Assembly (NCBI GenBank): GCA_964523295.1
Contig: CAZGAH010000039.1
Coordinates: forward strand, 1 to 37,038
Reading direction: 5' to 3'
DNA: 37,038 nucleotides
From: CAZGAH01 sp964523295
GTDB lineage: Bacteria; Desulfobacterota; Desulfovibrionia; Desulfovibrionales; Desulfovibrionaceae
The position numbers and the translations under genes were made by a program. Positions 7,016 through 15,093 of the stretch are shown piece after piece. Each line of letters begins with the position of its first letter. Position 1 is the stretch's first letter. The notes beneath the pieces were generated by a model. That model was not told the origin of the DNA. It worked only from the letters and a program-made list of their open reading frames with translations, and ran no database searches.

Positions 7016-8038
7016 ATGGATGTACAACGGCTCAACAGCACAGCCAGGGCCATGGTTGCACAGGGGAAAGGCCTGCTGGCCATGGACGAGAGCACGCCCT
7101 CGTGCAACGTGCGATTCGCGAAACAGGGCATTGCGCAGACCGAGACCGCCCGGCGCGACTATCGGGAGCTGATTCTGCGCACTCCGGGCCTGGCCGGGTG
7201 TATCAGCGGGGTCATTCTCTATGACGAGACCATTCGCCAGGCCGCCCGCGACGGCACGCCCTTTCTTCAGCTCCTGGCCGCGACCGGAATCATGCCCGGC
7301 ATCAAGGTCGATGCCGGGACAATAGAGCTGGCGGGGCACCCCGGGGAGAAGATCACCGAGGGGCTGGACGGACTGCGGCGGCGGCTGGCGGAGTACGTGG
7401 CCATGGGCGCCCGGTTCACTAAGTGGCGCGCGGTCATCACCATCGGCCAGGGCATCCCCAGCCAGTCATGCATCGAGGCCAACGCTCACGTCCTGGCCCG
7501 GTATGCCGCGCTGTGCCAGGAGGCTGGTCTGACGCCCATTGTCGAGCCCGAGACGCTCATGGACGGGGCGCATACGCTTGACCAGTGCTATGAGACGACC
7601 GAAAGGACCCTGCGCGCGGTCTTTGCCCAGCTGATTGCCCAGGGCGTAGCCCTGGAGGGGATGATTCTCAAGCCGAACATGGTGCTCCCGGGCAAGGACT
7701 GTCCTACGCAGAACAGCGTGGACGAGGTCGCCGACGCGACAGTGACCTGTTTTCTGCGCACCGTTCCCGCTGCCGTGCCAGGCATTGCCTTTCTTTCGGG
7801 CGGACAGTCGGCGGGGCTTGCCTCGGCCCGGCTCAACGCCATGCACGTGCGGTATGGTTCGCGCATGCCCTGGGAGCTGACCTTTTCCTACTCCCGGGCC
7901 ATTCAACAGCCGGCGCTCGATCTGTGGAAGGGGGAAGACGCCAATATTGCGGCCGCGCAGCAGGCATTGCTCCATCGCGCGCAGTGCAATGCCGCGGCCC
8001 GGAGCGGACAATACGCGCTGGCCATGGAACAACGCTGA
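7016..8038 (+). CDS. Class I fructose-bisphosphate aldolase
   Basis: A 340-residue protein of the animal-type class I (Schiff-base) aldolase family, which reversibly cleaves fructose 1,6-bisphosphate into the triose phosphates in glycolysis and gluconeogenesis. Visible family motifs are KGLLAMDES near the N-terminus, ARFTKWRAVI (catalytic-site lysine), IVEPETLMDG, the Schiff-base segment GMILKPNMVLPG, and FLSGGQS (phosphate binding). No signal peptide; cytosolic. GAGGA lies about 10 bp before the ATG at 7016. It is a single-gene unit with its own promoter and a strong hairpin after it. Length is normal for the family. Confidence 0.95.
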   Translation: MDVQRLNSTARAMVAQGKGLLAMDESTPSCNVRFAKQGIAQTETARRDYRELILRTPGLAGCISGVILYDETIRQAARDGTPFLQLLAATGIMPGIKVDAGTIELAGHPGEKITEGLDGLRRRLAEYVAMGARFTKWRAVITIGQGIPSQSCIEANAHVLARYAALCQEAGLTPIVEPETLMDGAHTLDQCYETTERTLRAVFAQLIAQGVALEGMILKPNMVLPGKDCPTQNSVDEVADATVTCFLRTVPAAVPGIAFLSGGQSAGLASARLNAMHVRYGSRMPWELTFSYSRAIQQPALDLWKGEDANIAAAQQALLHRAQCNAAARSGQYALAMEQR

Positions 8039-8054
8039 GCTCCGACGAAAGTAT

Positions 8055-8091
8055 TGCGCCGCGACCGGAGCTGCTCCCCGGTCGCGGCGCA
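8055..8091. terminator. Shared GC-rich terminator hairpin between convergent genes
   Basis: A perfect 14-bp stem, TGCGCCGCGACCGG (8055-8068) with its reverse complement (8078-8091), lies between the ends of the aldolase and CbiK-CbiL genes. It has no T-tract on either strand but is placed to serve both. Confidence 0.6.
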
Positions 8092-8097
8092 GAGAGC

Positions 8098-9591
8098 TCA
8101 GCCGGCAGTTTTCCGCACGAGCACCAGCGAGAGGTAATGCGGCGCGTCGGGCGCATGCTCCAGCCCGAAGACGACGCACTCGTCCTCCATGCCGAGTCTG
8201 GAGACGAAGACGGCCTTGTCTCCGAGTTCCAGCTCATCCAGGGCCTGCCGCAGGGGGCCGAAATTGCGATAGGCCTTGAGCACGACGGCGTTATCCGCCA
8301 CGGCAAGCAGGGCCTTCAGCCGCTCCGGACCGGCTGCGCCCGAGATCACGGCCAGGCTCTGTCCGGCTTCGGCCAGCGGAGTCCGGGTCCGTGCTGCCGC
8401 GGCATGGTAGGAGGTGATTCCGGGTACCACCTCCACGCGCGGCGCGTCGCCTCGGGCTTCGAGCGTGCGCAGCAGATAGATAAACGTCGAGTAGGTCATG
8501 GGGTCGCCCAGGGTCAGAAACGCCGCGTCGCGGCCGCTGTCCAGCGTCTCGGCCACGCGGGCCGCGTTACGCTCCCAGGCCTGCAGCAAGGTACTCCGGT
8601 CTGAGGTCATCGGGAAGTCCAGTCTCTCGATGACCGCCTCTGGTCGCAAATGCGGGGCGGCGATGCGCAGGGACAGCGAATAGTCGTTCTTGCTCGATGC
8701 CGCGGCAAAAACGACATCCACGGCGCCAAGCACGCGCACGGCCTTGAGCGTCAACAGCTCCGGATCGCCCGGTCCGATGCCCAGGCCATACAACACGCCG
8801 GTGATGCCCGCGCGCGCGAGCACGTTGACCCAGGAATCCTTGTCGCTGCCGGCCATGTCGTTGTGGGCGTGGTCGCCAGCCACGGTCATGAGCGGCGCCA
8901 GCCAAACCTTTTTATGCTTCTTCTCCTGCAACACCTTCAGCGCGTCGTCCAGCGTGGGCGAACCCTCTACCGTGGCCACCAGCATGTCCGGGTTGCTGCG
9001 GGACAAATAGTAATACAGCGCCGGGTAGTATACGTCGGCTGCGTGGTGGGTTCCGTGTCCCATAAACAGTACCGCCTCGTCTGGCTTTCGCTCGGGTGGC
9101 AGGCACGCAGGCAGCGTCGCGGCCAGCCGCTCCAGGTCCTCCGTCCCGTTCATCAGCGGACGACCCAGAACCAGCCCGGCGAACTCTCCCCGCCGGGCCT
9201 CCACGGAGTGCAGCAGCTTGTGAAACTCCTGTCCTGGAATGACGTGCAGAGACTGCACGACCACGCGGGAGAATCCTTCCTCGCGCAGGGCGTTGAGCGC
9301 CTGCTCCACGTCGGGAAGCACGACGCCGTCGGCCGCGAGCTTCTTCCGCAGCATGTCCGAAGTATAGGCCCAGCGAACCTCTGATCCGGGAAAGGCCTTC
9401 CGGACCTGTGCCTCGATGCCGTGCAACGAATCCCGGGCTTCCGGCTCGGACGAGCCGAAGGCTACGAGCAGAATGGCCGGACGAGATACCGGAGCATCGC
9501 CTTTCGCCAGGACCTGACCGGGATGGAATACGCCGATGCAGAACAGCAGCCACAATGCCAGCGTCGGGACGACGAAAAATCGGGAAACCAT
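8098..9591 (-). CDS. Secreted cobaltochelatase CbiK fused to CbiL (cobalt-factor II C20-methyltransferase)
   Basis: A 497-residue fusion for anaerobic cobalamin synthesis. Residues 1-30 are a signal peptide ending in VLA, so the N-terminal part should be periplasmic. Residues 38-265 are CbiK, which inserts cobalt into sirohydrochlorin; both metal-site histidine motifs are present (MGHGTHHAADVYYPA and GDHAHNDMAG). From about 268 (YGLGIGPGDPELLTLKA) the chain becomes a tetrapyrrole methyltransferase of the CbiL/CobI type, with GDPMTYSTF and EVVPGITSYHAAAA. CbiL uses S-adenosylmethionine and normally works in the cytoplasm, so the signal peptide is a puzzle. The start at 9591 is set by GGAGGTG upstream. 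Expression is controlled by the cobalamin riboswitch ahead of it. Confidence 0.88.
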   Translation of the reverse strand: MVSRFFVVPTLALWLLFCIGVFHPGQVLAKGDAPVSRPAILLVAFGSSEPEARDSLHGIEAQVRKAFPGSEVRWAYTSDMLRKKLAADGVVLPDVEQALNALREEGFSRVVVQSLHVIPGQEFHKLLHSVEARRGEFAGLVLGRPLMNGTEDLERLAATLPACLPPERKPDEAVLFMGHGTHHAADVYYPALYYYLSRSNPDMLVATVEGSPTLDDALKVLQEKKHKKVWLAPLMTVAGDHAHNDMAGSDKDSWVNVLARAGITGVLYGLGIGPGDPELLTLKAVRVLGAVDVVFAAASSKNDYSLSLRIAAPHLRPEAVIERLDFPMTSDRSTLLQAWERNAARVAETLDSGRDAAFLTLGDPMTYSTFIYLLRTLEARGDAPRVEVVPGITSYHAAAARTRTPLAEAGQSLAVISGAAGPERLKALLAVADNAVVLKAYRNFGPLRQALDELELGDKAVFVSRLGMEDECVVFGLEHAPDAPHYLSLVLVRKTAG

Positions 9592-9636
9592 GCGGGACAC
9601 CTCCATACAGGCTGGAGGGGCTGATTGGGGGAGAGG

Positions 9637-9669
9637 AAAAAAAACTCCTCCTGCCGGAAGCAGGAGGAG
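9637..9669 (-). terminator. Intrinsic terminator of the cobalamin riboswitch
   Basis: On the minus strand CTCCTCCTGC, a 5-nt loop, GCAGGAGGAG and then eight T. It lies between the riboswitch and the CbiK-CbiL start and is the evident expression platform: when cobalamin is bound, transcription would stop here. Confidence 0.85.
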
Positions 9670-9734
9670 GAAATCCGTTTTTTTTCCTCATTTCGGCGCA
9701 CCAAGCCCCGTGGCCGCCGAAAATACCATAACAA

Positions 9735-9895
9735 CGACGGGCAGGTCTTCCGGCTTGGCTCCGATCCCCTCCGGCCTTCCCAGGCACAAGCCCAGTGGCA
9801 CGTCAAGGAGGGATCGCACGACAGCGCTCACGGCGGCGGGTCCGCTCCCGATTTTCACGGGATTCCCTATTATGTCTGTTCAGACACCCGGGTAA
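9735..9895 (-). promoter_or_regulatory. Cobalamin (B12) riboswitch
   Basis: Read on the minus strand, the leader carries the conserved parts in order: a GGTGTCTGAACAGACA hairpin, TAATAGGGAATCCCGTG, GAAAATCGGGAGCGGACCCG, GCCACTGGGC, CTGGGAAGG, and the B12 box GCCGGAAGACCTGCC at 9754-9740. This matches the AdoCbl-type riboswitch consensus. It controls the CbiK-CbiL fusion through the terminator at 9637-9669. Confidence 0.92.
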
Positions 9896-9924
9896 ACAGT
9901 ATGTCATCCGCACGGAACAGGCAA
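9896..9924 (-). promoter_or_regulatory. Predicted promoter of the riboswitch transcript
   Basis: On the minus strand TTGCCT (9924-9919) and TACTGT (9901-9896) are 17 bp apart, placing the transcript start at the beginning of the riboswitch. Confidence 0.6.
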
Positions 9925-9959
9925 GAGGGGCCGTATCCGGTTTGCGGGCGCACACCCTG

Positions 9960-9988
9960 TTGACCTTGTCAGCCGCTTTCTATACGAT
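9960..9988 (+). promoter_or_regulatory. Predicted promoter of ilvE
   Basis: TTGACC (9960-9965) and TACGAT (9983-9988) with a 17-bp spacer, diverging from the riboswitch promoter and about 110 bp before ilvE. Confidence 0.4.
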
Positions 9989-10009
9989 TTGAAACCGGCG
10001 AAATGTCGG

Positions 10010-10055
10010 CATGTCGTGTTCATGTCGTGCCGGTGTCGTGCCGGCGTCGTGCCGG
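10010..10055 (+). repeat. Short imperfect tandem repeat in the ilvE leader
   Basis: Four successive units share the core TGTCGTG or CGTCGTG, and the last three continue CCGG (10021-10033, 10034-10044, 10045-10055). It lies between the ilvE promoter and start codon. Slippage-generated repeat; a regulatory role is not shown. Confidence 0.6.
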
Positions 10056-10099
10056 TACGGAGGGGCGCCGGAGAAAACGGTTAGCAAAGGAAGAACGGA

Positions 10100-11023
10100 A
10101 TGGTCCAGAAATCGGAATTCATCTGGTTCGATGGCAAGCTCGTCCCCTGGGACCAGGCTACGGTTCATGTGCTGACGCATACGCTGCACTATGGCGTGGG
10201 CGTATTCGAAGGAATCCGGGCCTACAAGTGCGCAAACGGCTCCTCCGAGGTATTCCGGCTTGAAGAGCATGTCGCCCGACTTTTCGCCTCGGCGCATATC
10301 GTCATGATGCATCTTCCTTTTACGCAAAAGGAAATCGTAGACGCGATCGTCGCGACCCTGAAGGCCAATGACATGGCCGAGGGGTATATACGGCCGCTCT
10401 CTTTCATCGGGACCGGGGTCATGGGCGTCTATCCGGGAGACAATCCGGTGCAGACGGTCATCGCCACCTGGCCCTGGGGGGCGTATCTGGGCGACGAGGC
10501 CCTGGCCAAGGGCATCCGGGTCAAGACATCGAGCTTCTGCCGCCACCACGTCAACGCCATGATGACCAAAGGCAAAATTACCGGCAATTACGTGAATTCC
10601 GTGCTCGCCAAGATGGAGGTCAAGGCCGACGGCTACGACGAGGGGCTGATGCTGGACACCAACGGCTACGTCTCAGAGGCCACGGGCGAGAACCTCTTTA
10701 TCGTGCGCAACGGCATCATCAAGACCACGCCGCTGACCTCGATCCTCGAAGGCATCACCCGGGCCAGCATCATCACCCTGGCTCAGAATCTGGGCTACGA
10801 GGTGCGCGAACAGCAGTTCACGCGTGACGAACTCTACGTGGCGGACGAGGCCTTTTTCACCGGGACGGCCGCGGAGCTGACCCCCATCCGCGAGGTGGAC
10901 GGCAGGCGGATCGGCGAAGGTCAGGCCGGCAAGGTCGCGCTGCAACTGCAGCAGGAATTCTTCAAGATCGTCAAGGGGGAAAACCCCAAGTACGCTGCCT
11001 GGCTGCATGAGTACTCCCTGTAA
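10100..11023 (+). CDS. ilvE: Branched-chain amino acid aminotransferase
   Basis: A 307-residue fold-type IV PLP aminotransferase that interconverts leucine, isoleucine and valine with their 2-oxo acids using 2-oxoglutarate/glutamate. Family motifs are HTLHYGVGVFEGIRAY, EEHVARLFASA, YIRPLSF, the PLP-lysine region KGKITGNYVNSVLAK, and YVSEATGENLF followed by LEGITRASI. Length and order match IlvE; D-amino acid aminotransferase and aminodeoxychorismate lyase are shorter and lack the YIRPL and GNYVNS forms. AAGGAAG precedes the ATG at 10100. The gene appears monocistronic, with a strong hairpin after it. Confidence 0.95.
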   Translation: MVQKSEFIWFDGKLVPWDQATVHVLTHTLHYGVGVFEGIRAYKCANGSSEVFRLEEHVARLFASAHIVMMHLPFTQKEIVDAIVATLKANDMAEGYIRPLSFIGTGVMGVYPGDNPVQTVIATWPWGAYLGDEALAKGIRVKTSSFCRHHVNAMMTKGKITGNYVNSVLAKMEVKADGYDEGLMLDTNGYVSEATGENLFIVRNGIIKTTPLTSILEGITRASIITLAQNLGYEVREQQFTRDELYVADEAFFTGTAAELTPIREVDGRRIGEGQAGKVALQLQQEFFKIVKGENPKYAAWLHEYSL

Positions 11024-11032
11024 GGTATCATT

Positions 11033-11063
11033 CCGACCGGCGGGGAACCACCCCGCCGGTCGG
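11033..11063 (+). terminator. GC-rich terminator hairpin after ilvE
   Basis: A perfect 13-bp stem CCGACCGGCGGGG/CCCCGCCGGTCGG with a 5-nt loop just after the ilvE stop. It is followed only by TTCGT, so termination may depend on the stem strength or on Rho. Confidence 0.6.
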
Positions 11064-11134
11064 TTCGTCGTGGCCACCCACCAGCCCGTATCACCCTGCG
11101 CCCGGCAGGCCGCGCTCTCCGGGATCGACAGTCT

Positions 11135-13372
11135 ATGAGCCAGTTGCCGCTGACCGCAAAATATCGGCCCCAATGCTTCGCCGACGTGGCCGGGCAGGAG
11201 GCCGTCAAGGCCATACTGTCCAGGGCCTGCCACGAGGACAAGATCGCCCCGGCCTATCTGTTCAGCGGCACGCGCGGCGTCGGCAAGACCACGGTCGCCA
11301 GGATCATGGCCAAGGCCGTCAACTGCGCGCAGGCCCCCACCGCGGAGCCGTGCAATCAGTGTCGGCATTGCCTCCAGATTACGCAGGGCGCCTGCGTTGA
11401 CGTGGTCGAAATTGACGGCGCCTCGAACCGCGGCATCGACGACGCCCGGCGGATCAAGGAAGACATCGGATACGCCCCGATGGACAGCCGCTACAAGGTC
11501 TTCATCATCGACGAAGCGCACATGCTGACCACGCCGGCCTTCAACGCGCTGCTGAAAACGCTCGAGGAGCCGCCGCCCAACGTGACCTTCATTCTGGCCA
11601 CTACCGAACCCCACAAATTTCCGGCCACCATCATCAGTCGCTGCCAGCATTTTATCTTCAAGCGGCTCGTCCTGTCCGGGCTGGAGGCCCATCTGGGCAA
11701 AATTCTGGACAGCGAGTCCGTGCCATGGTCGCCGGCCGCGCTCCGGCTTATCGCCCGCCGGGCTTCAGGCAGCGTGCGTGATGGCATGTCGCTGCTCAGC
11801 CAGGTTCTGGCCCTGGGCAAGGAGCAGCTGACGGAGGAGGATGTCCGTTCCGTGCTCGGACTGGCCGGGCAGGAGGTCATGTTCCGGCTCATGGAGGCCG
11901 TCCGCGATCAGGACGCGGCCGGGCTGTCGCTGCTGCTGCGGGAGATTCTGGATCAGGGGCTTGATCTCGGTTTTTTCCTGCGCGAACTGACCACGACCTG
12001 GCGTAATCTCTTTTTGCTGCATCAGGCCGGCGACAAGGGACGCTCCCTGCTGGAGCTGTCGGACGACGAGATTGAACAGTGGCAGGCCTGGGCCGCACAG
12101 TTCCACCTGTCCCAGATCCACGCCTGCTGGCAGTTGACGCTCGAGGGACAACGGCGCGTGCTCACCAGCGTGGAACCGGCTCTGGCCCTGGAATTGCTGC
12201 TCCTGAATCTCGCCTATCTTCCGCAGCTGCTGTCACTGGAGCAATTGAGCCGCCAGGCCGCAACCTGCGCGCCCGCGGCCTCGCCCGGCGCTCCGGCCGG
12301 ACGCGCGACATCGGCCCCCAGGCCCGCGCGCGCGCCGGCGCCAAGCCCAGCGACCGTCGCCGCTCCGGCTCCGGCCACTGCCCCCGCGCAACCGCGGCCA
12401 TCCGGGCCTGAACCCGTAAGCGCCTCGGCTCCCGAACCGCGAAGCGCCAGGGCGCACGTGCCTGGAGGCGTCGGAGTGTCCGAGCACACGTCCCCGGCCC
12501 CGGCCCGGCCCCGGACGGCGCCGTTGTCGCCGCGCACGATCGAGACGCCGTCGGATCGGCCCGACTCCGGGCAGCCGGCGCCGGTCGTACATCCGTCGGA
12601 GGAGCTGGAGGCCGTGACCACGGTGTCGGGAGGCCCGGGACAGCTGGACGCCGCGGCAGCCGGCGACGCGGCCAGGGCTCTGCCCAAAGGCCTGACGCCC
12701 GAATTTTCTTCTTCTCCCGACGCCTCGCCCGCGGAACCCGGGCACGGGGACAGCGTCGAGGCCTCGGAACTTGTCGAGGCCTACAGCTGGGACGCGGCGC
12801 GTCATGCGCCGGACTTCTCCCGGGCAGCCGACGATTCCGAGAGGCCTGCGCCGCAGCGGTATCCGGACGAATTTCACGAACCCCAGCCCGACGATCTCGG
12901 CGTAACGGCCGGGTCGGAAACCCTGGGCGCGTATGCGCCGCCCCCGGAGGCGAGCTCGGGCGGACAGGCTCCCGACGCCGGCGCGACACAAAAAGCAGCC
13001 CGCGGCCCCCGGACCTGGCAGGGGTTCCAGGCCTTTCTGGAGACGGAAGCGGCCCGACCGGCGCCGCGCGGCGCCATGGCCCTCAAGTCCTGCACCGGGG
13101 AAATCGCCGGCGCCACGCTCACTCTTGCCAGCCCGGGGGCCTTTCAATATGATCAGCTCTCCAACCCCATGCTGCTGACCTGGCTGCAGGAGCGGGCACG
13201 AGAGTACCTCGGCCCGGAGGCCTCGGTCCGGTTGCAGCCGCCCGCGAGCGCGCTGCGGCGCGAGCGGGACGCCGTGGAAGAGGCCGCGGCGCATCCGACG
13301 GTGAAACGATTGCAAGAGGAATTCGACGCCCGGATGATTCCCGGCAGCGCCAGGATATTTTCCGAGCGTTGA
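11135..13372 (+). CDS. dnaX: DNA polymerase III subunit gamma/tau
   Basis: A 745-residue clamp-loader ATPase. The AAA+ domain carries TAKYRPQCFADVAGQ at the start, Walker A GTRGVGKTT, the zinc module (CAQAP, then CNQCRHC), VVEIDGASNRGIDDAR, Walker B FIIDEAHML, and sensor 1 LATTEPHKFPATIISRCQ. Domain III ends near residue 370. Residues 370-640 are a low-complexity linker rich in Ala, Pro, Ser and Glu. The last about 90 residues form a folded tau-like end. It loads the sliding clamp and couples the replicative polymerases. It is followed by ybaB and recR, the usual bacterial cluster. The ribosome site is weak. Confidence 0.95.
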   Translation: MSQLPLTAKYRPQCFADVAGQEAVKAILSRACHEDKIAPAYLFSGTRGVGKTTVARIMAKAVNCAQAPTAEPCNQCRHCLQITQGACVDVVEIDGASNRGIDDARRIKEDIGYAPMDSRYKVFIIDEAHMLTTPAFNALLKTLEEPPPNVTFILATTEPHKFPATIISRCQHFIFKRLVLSGLEAHLGKILDSESVPWSPAALRLIARRASGSVRDGMSLLSQVLALGKEQLTEEDVRSVLGLAGQEVMFRLMEAVRDQDAAGLSLLLREILDQGLDLGFFLRELTTTWRNLFLLHQAGDKGRSLLELSDDEIEQWQAWAAQFHLSQIHACWQLTLEGQRRVLTSVEPALALELLLLNLAYLPQLLSLEQLSRQAATCAPAASPGAPAGRATSAPRPARAPAPSPATVAAPAPATAPAQPRPSGPEPVSASAPEPRSARAHVPGGVGVSEHTSPAPARPRTAPLSPRTIETPSDRPDSGQPAPVVHPSEELEAVTTVSGGPGQLDAAAAGDAARALPKGLTPEFSSSPDASPAEPGHGDSVEASELVEAYSWDAARHAPDFSRAADDSERPAPQRYPDEFHEPQPDDLGVTAGSETLGAYAPPPEASSGGQAPDAGATQKAARGPRTWQGFQAFLETEAARPAPRGAMALKSCTGEIAGATLTLASPGAFQYDQLSNPMLLTWLQERAREYLGPEASVRLQPPASALRRERDAVEEAAAHPTVKRLQEEFDARMIPGSARIFSER

Positions 13373-13471
13373 ACCGGTCCCTCGCCGCTCCGGCCGGGCA
13401 TCAGACCACGGCACGGCGGCGACACGACCATACCAACAGCACGACGACACGACCAGGGAGGTTGATACCCG

Positions 13472-13792
13472 ATGCGCGGACTGAACGATCTGGTGCGACA
13501 AGCACAGATGATGCAGAAAAAAATGGCCAAGGCCCAGGAGGAGCTTGCAGAAAAGCTGGTGGAAGGCTCGAGCGGTGGCGGCATGGTAACCGTGACGGCA
13601 ACCGGTTCGCAGGAACTGCGCAGCGTCAAGATCGATCCGGCTGCCGTGGATCCGCAGGACGTCACCATGCTCGAGGATCTCGTTCTGGCGGCAGTGAACG
13701 ACGCCCTGAAGAAATCCCGAGAGATGATGCAGGAAGAGATGTCCGGCCTGACCGGCGGATTGAAACTCCCCGGAATGCCGGGATTATTCTAG
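13472..13792 (+). CDS. YbaB/EbfC nucleoid-associated protein
   Basis: A 106-residue protein of the YbaB/EbfC family, a dimeric DNA-binding protein of the nucleoid. The N-terminal helix has the family pattern LNDLVRQAQMMQKKMAKAQE, followed by the beta sheet VTVTATGSQELRSVKIDP and the C-terminal helix AAVNDALKKSREMMQEEMSG ending in a glycine- and proline-rich tail. GGGAGG lies 10 bp before the ATG. It sits between dnaX (about 100 bp upstream) and recR (7 bp downstream), so it is very likely in one operon with them and may act in the same recombination and repair setting. Confidence 0.93.
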   Translation: MRGLNDLVRQAQMMQKKMAKAQEELAEKLVEGSSGGGMVTVTATGSQELRSVKIDPAAVDPQDVTMLEDLVLAAVNDALKKSREMMQEEMSGLTGGLKLPGMPGLF

Positions 13793-13799
13793 GCGGGTC

Positions 13800-14411
13800 T
13801 TGCCTGTGCCAGCCCTGCCGCAGCCCTTGCACGACGTGGTGGAGCAGCTCTCTGCCCTGCCGGGGCTCGGCCCCAAATCGGCCCTGCGCATGGCGCTGAC
13901 CCTGCTCAAATGGCCGGAATCGCGTACCCGTGAACTGGGTCGCAGCATCGCTGACCTGCGCGACGCCCTGTGCCTGTGCAGTCGATGCAACAGTCTGTCC
14001 GACGCGGACCCTTGTCCGCTCTGCGCCGATCCGTCCCGCAACGCCGACATGCTCTGTCTGGTGTCCGAGTGGGACAGCCTGCTGGCACTGGAGGCTGGAG
14101 GATTCTACCGGGGGCAGTATTTCATCCTAGGCGGGCTGTTTGCGCCGCTGGACGGTATGGATACGGATACTCTGGAGCTGGAAAAACTGCGCCGCCGGCT
14201 GGCCGAAGGCCAGGTCAGGGAGCTGGTGCTGGCGCTGGGGGCAACGCTCGAGGCCGAAAATACGGCCTCGTACCTCAAAAACATGCTGGAGCGGGACTTC
14301 CCGGACACATCCCTGACGCGCCTGGCGCAGGGGATTCCCTTGGGGGCGGAAGTACGCTATATGGACAAGGAGACGTTACGGCAGTCGCTGACGCATCGAC
14401 AGAAGCTGTAA
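13800..14411 (+). CDS. recR: Recombination protein RecR
   Basis: A 203-residue RecR, which works with RecF and RecO to load RecA at gaps. Visible are the helix-hairpin-helix LSALPGLGPKSALRMALTLL, the four-cysteine zinc finger (CSRCNSLSDADPCPLC), and the Toprim domain beginning LCLVSEWDSLLALE with GGLFAPLDGM and LVLALGATLEAE. The start is a TTG at 13800 or a GTG at 13806; neither has a strong ribosome site, and coupling to ybaB 7 bp upstream is likely. Length is normal. Confidence 0.95.
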   Translation: MPVPALPQPLHDVVEQLSALPGLGPKSALRMALTLLKWPESRTRELGRSIADLRDALCLCSRCNSLSDADPCPLCADPSRNADMLCLVSEWDSLLALEAGGFYRGQYFILGGLFAPLDGMDTDTLELEKLRRRLAEGQVRELVLALGATLEAENTASYLKNMLERDFPDTSLTRLAQGIPLGAEVRYMDKETLRQSLTHRQKL

Positions 14412-14448
14412 TTTTTCATCATGCCTTGAAACACGAGCGGGGTTATCC

Positions 14449-14994
14449 ATGTTGGAAATCAGAGTGCATGGCAGAGGCGGACAGGGTGGCGTGACCTCGG
14501 CGGAATTGCTGGCCCGGGCGGCCATCAACCAGGGCAATTTCGCCCAGGCCTTTCCGAGTTTCGGTCCCGAACGGCGCGGCGCTCCGGTTGTCGCCTTCAT
14601 TCGCGTGGATTCCGCCCAGATCCGCGTCCGGGAGAAAATCTACAACCCGGATCTGGTGCTGGTGCTCGATCCCACGCTGCTGGACATCGTCGACGTTGCC
14701 GAAGGACTCAACCCCGGCGGCATGGTCATCGCCAATACCAATCTGTCCACCGACGAACTCAAGAAAAAGTACGGCTGGCCCAAGGCCGCGCAGGTGGACG
14801 CCGACACGGTGGCCCGCGAGGAACTCGGCGTGCCGATCACCAACACCACCATGCTCGGCGCCCTGCTCAAGGCGCAGACCGTTGTCCCGCTGGAGGCCAT
14901 GGAGACCGTGATCCTGGAGCGTTTCGGCCCCAAACTTGGCCCCAAGAACTACAAGGCCCTTCAACGGGCCTTTGCGGAGACCCTCGTTTCCTGA
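14449..14994 (+). CDS. Pyruvate/2-oxoacid:ferredoxin oxidoreductase, gamma subunit (orphan)
   Basis: A 181-residue gamma subunit of the 2-oxoacid:ferredoxin oxidoreductase family (PorG/PorC type). These enzymes oxidise pyruvate or other 2-oxoacids to acyl-CoA and reduce ferredoxin. Key segments are EIRVHGRGGQGGVTSAELLA, FPSFGPERRGAPV, and the gamma-type end ITNTTMLGALLKA with LEAMETVILERFG. The gamma subunit needs alpha, beta and delta partners, but none is adjacent: recR lies 38 bp upstream and a hairpin plus a cytochrome gene follow. The partners must be elsewhere, or this gamma subunit serves another complex such as an indolepyruvate enzyme. Confidence 0.88.
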   Translation: MLEIRVHGRGGQGGVTSAELLARAAINQGNFAQAFPSFGPERRGAPVVAFIRVDSAQIRVREKIYNPDLVLVLDPTLLDIVDVAEGLNPGGMVIANTNLSTDELKKKYGWPKAAQVDADTVAREELGVPITNTTMLGALLKAQTVVPLEAMETVILERFGPKLGPKNYKALQRAFAETLVS

Positions 14995-15000
14995 TCCCGA

Positions 15001-15038
15001 CCGGCCCTGTCGGCCTCCACGGACGCCGACAGGGCCGG
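15001..15038 (+). terminator. GC-rich terminator hairpin after the gamma subunit gene
   Basis: A perfect 14-bp stem, CCGGCCCTGTCGGC (15001-15014) with its reverse complement (15025-15038), starting a few bases after the stop codon. No T-tract follows. Confidence 0.6.
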
Positions 15039-15093
15039 ATAGCGGCTCATCCATACTGTCTTGCGGACCTGCCGAACCGACCGGAGAAGCCTC

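Noticed and set aside
10010..10055. CRISPR array
   Set aside because: Units are 11-13 bp with no spacers and no cas genes; it is a simple tandem repeat.
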